From assembly GCA_963677415.2 (NCBI GenBank), contig CAXXFJ010000048.1, forward strand, positions 175,490 to 239,489: a DNA stretch of 64,000 nt, given 5' to 3'. This DNA comes from JAQUTK01 sp963677415 (GTDB taxonomy: Bacteria > Bacteroidota > Bacteroidia > Bacteroidales > JAQUTK01). The notes beneath the pieces are model-generated. The model did no database searches, had not been told where the DNA came from, and was given only the letters and a program-made list of their open reading frames with translations. This document shows positions 63,092 through 64,000 of this stretch, in pieces (within the stretch, counting starts at the first letter, position 1; each line of letters begins with the position of its first letter). Position numbers and translations under genes: made by a program.

Positions 63092-63934
63092 TTATTTATT
63101 AGAGTTGAATAGTTGATTGAATTTTGCATGTTGAGCGATAATGCCATTAAACAAAACTTCGAGATTAATCTTCCCTTCTTCTTTTGATTCGTTTGGAATA
63201 ATGCCGATGTGTCCGGTAAATGATTTCTCATAATATAAAGTCTCATTCTCGGCCGGTTTCGTAGCAAAAGGAACAAAGCTTATCTCTTGAGCAATTTTCG
63301 AGATAGATTCATTTAATAGAAGTTTGTTTTTGGAGATGATAACCAGGTGATCCAGCAGATTTTCCAGATCGTGCACTTGATGCGTCGAAATGATGAAGCA
63401 GCGTTCCGGAGTAGCAGCCGATGCAATCAATTTACGTAATGTCTTCTTCGACGGAATATCCAATCCGTTGGTTGGCTCATCGAGTAGCAAGATGCGGACA
63501 TTGGATGCCAGTCCGAAAGAAAGAAGTACTTTCTTCTTATTGCCATAGGATAGTTTTTGCAACTTCTCTTCCGGGTTGATTCCAAACTCTTTCAGATAAA
63601 CGTCAAATTGCGCGAAAGAGAATGCTTCGTAAAAGGGAGCATAAATCTTCATGTAGCTTCGTGTTGACAGGTCCGGCAGGTCAAACTCTTCCGGGATAAT
63701 GTACAAGTTGCGGAAGTATTTATAGCTTCTCTCTTTGCTGTTTATACAGTCAATAACGCAATTGCCTGAATCAGGGAATAAAAGTCCTGCGATTATTTTC
63801 ATCAAAGTACTTTTGCCTGATCCGTTTTGTCCGAGCAGTCCATAGATCTGTCCGCTCTTAAACTGGATGGAAAACTGCTGATAAAGGTTCTCTTTAGGAG
63901 CGTATCCGAAGGATAAATCATTAATTTCTACCAT
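63092..63934 (-). CDS. ABC transporter ATP-binding protein (module 1)
   Basis: 280 residues from ATG 63934 (MVEINDLSFGYAPKENLYQQ). The longer frame to 63979 reaches into the promoter box. Walker A GLLGQNGSGKSTLMKI, signature KLSYGNKKKVLLSFGL, Walker B ILLLDEPTNGLDIPS, switch His in FIISTHQVHDLE. The C-terminal 60 residues are an extension. The YGNKKK signature is common in ABC-2-type exporters linked to GntR regulators. First gene of the operon running to 58636. Confidence 0.92.
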   Translation of the reverse strand: MVEINDLSFGYAPKENLYQQFSIQFKSGQIYGLLGQNGSGKSTLMKIIAGLLFPDSGNCVIDCINSKERSYKYFRNLYIIPEEFDLPDLSTRSYMKIYAPFYEAFSFAQFDVYLKEFGINPEEKLQKLSYGNKKKVLLSFGLASNVRILLLDEPTNGLDIPSKKTLRKLIASAATPERCFIISTHQVHDLENLLDHLVIISKNKLLLNESISKIAQEISFVPFATKPAENETLYYEKSFTGHIGIIPNESKEEGKINLEVLFNGIIAQHAKFNQLFNSNK

Positions 63935-63976
63935 GTTGTTTAATGTATTACACTGTTCTAATGAAATAGTACACCG

Positions 63977-63984
63977 CAAAGGTA
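63977..63984 (-). promoter_or_regulatory. Putative -7 box for the ABC/GntR/retropepsin operon
   Basis: Minus-strand TACCTTTG fits TAnnTTTG, 42 bases before the start at 63934. The -33 element would lie at or beyond the window edge. Confidence 0.55.
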
Positions 63985-64000
63985 AAGCATGTTTTCTAAT

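Noticed and set aside
62302..63276. Longer start of permease 1 at 63276
   Set aside because: It would overlap the ATPase gene by 185 bases; the ATG at 63087 follows that stop by 4 bases.

Overview
The window looks like chromosomal DNA of a member of the Bacteroidales, most likely Bacteroidaceae (Bacteroides or a close relative). Three things point there. Many genes are preceded by the Bacteroides sigma-ABfr -7 box TAnnTTTG and lack a Shine-Dalgarno sequence. The gene sets are typical of the group: purH-mreBCD-mrdA-rodA, acpP-fabF-rnc, korAB, ATP-type pckA, and DUF4254 with a family 9 glycosyltransferase. The envelope proteins are also Bacteroidetes-type, including CarboxypepD_reg/TonB-plug modules, a DUF4369-like lipoprotein and a TlpA-like thioredoxin. 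No rRNA, tRNA, transposase, integrase or CRISPR array was found.

Layout. 1-1192: miaB on the minus strand, cut by the left edge and carrying four single-base insertions. 1229-9690: plus-strand metabolic and proteolytic genes (a small membrane-anchored protein, succinate/acetate CoA-transferase, nadB, M3 peptidase, dCMP deaminase, S41 protease, 5-formyl-THF cyclo-ligase). 9659-17566: a minus-strand elongasome operon, purH-mreB-mreC-mreD-mrdA-rodA-HAD phosphatase. 17767-25050: minus-strand central metabolism (ROK sugar kinase, DoxX, pckA, korA-korB, aroK), with clear terminators and promoters. 25148-39948: mostly plus-strand housekeeping genes (marC, RNase H, pdxB, acpP-fabF-rnc, GH3-like ligase, lipoprotein, yifB, S28/S37-type peptidase, RsmF-type methyltransferase, YfcE-type phosphodiesterase), with GT9/DUF4254 and pfkA on the minus strand.

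40022-50210 is the most distinctive block: three large tandem paralogs on one strand, each with a signal peptide, an MG2-like domain, a CarboxypepD_reg-like domain and a TonB-plug-like module but no beta-barrel. A TlpA-like thioredoxin gene sits between them. Directly behind its stop codon lies the C-terminal relic of a fourth paralog. Most of each paralog is nearly the same while the plug-like module differs, which suggests duplication with homogenisation of the shared part. 50211-51174 is a gene-poor spacer with three kinds of repeat.

51175-63934: topA with a frameshift, an outer-membrane barrel/TPR-protein pair, and a six-gene operon with two ABC exporter modules, a GntR regulator and a membrane-anchored retropepsin-like protein.

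No complete known accessory system (defence, phage, conjugation) was recognised. The best candidate for something undescribed is the MG2/plug/thioredoxin array; the ABC/GntR/retropepsin operon and the TPR/barrel pair come next. The frameshifts in miaB and topA may be sequence errors and should be settled before any biology is read into them.
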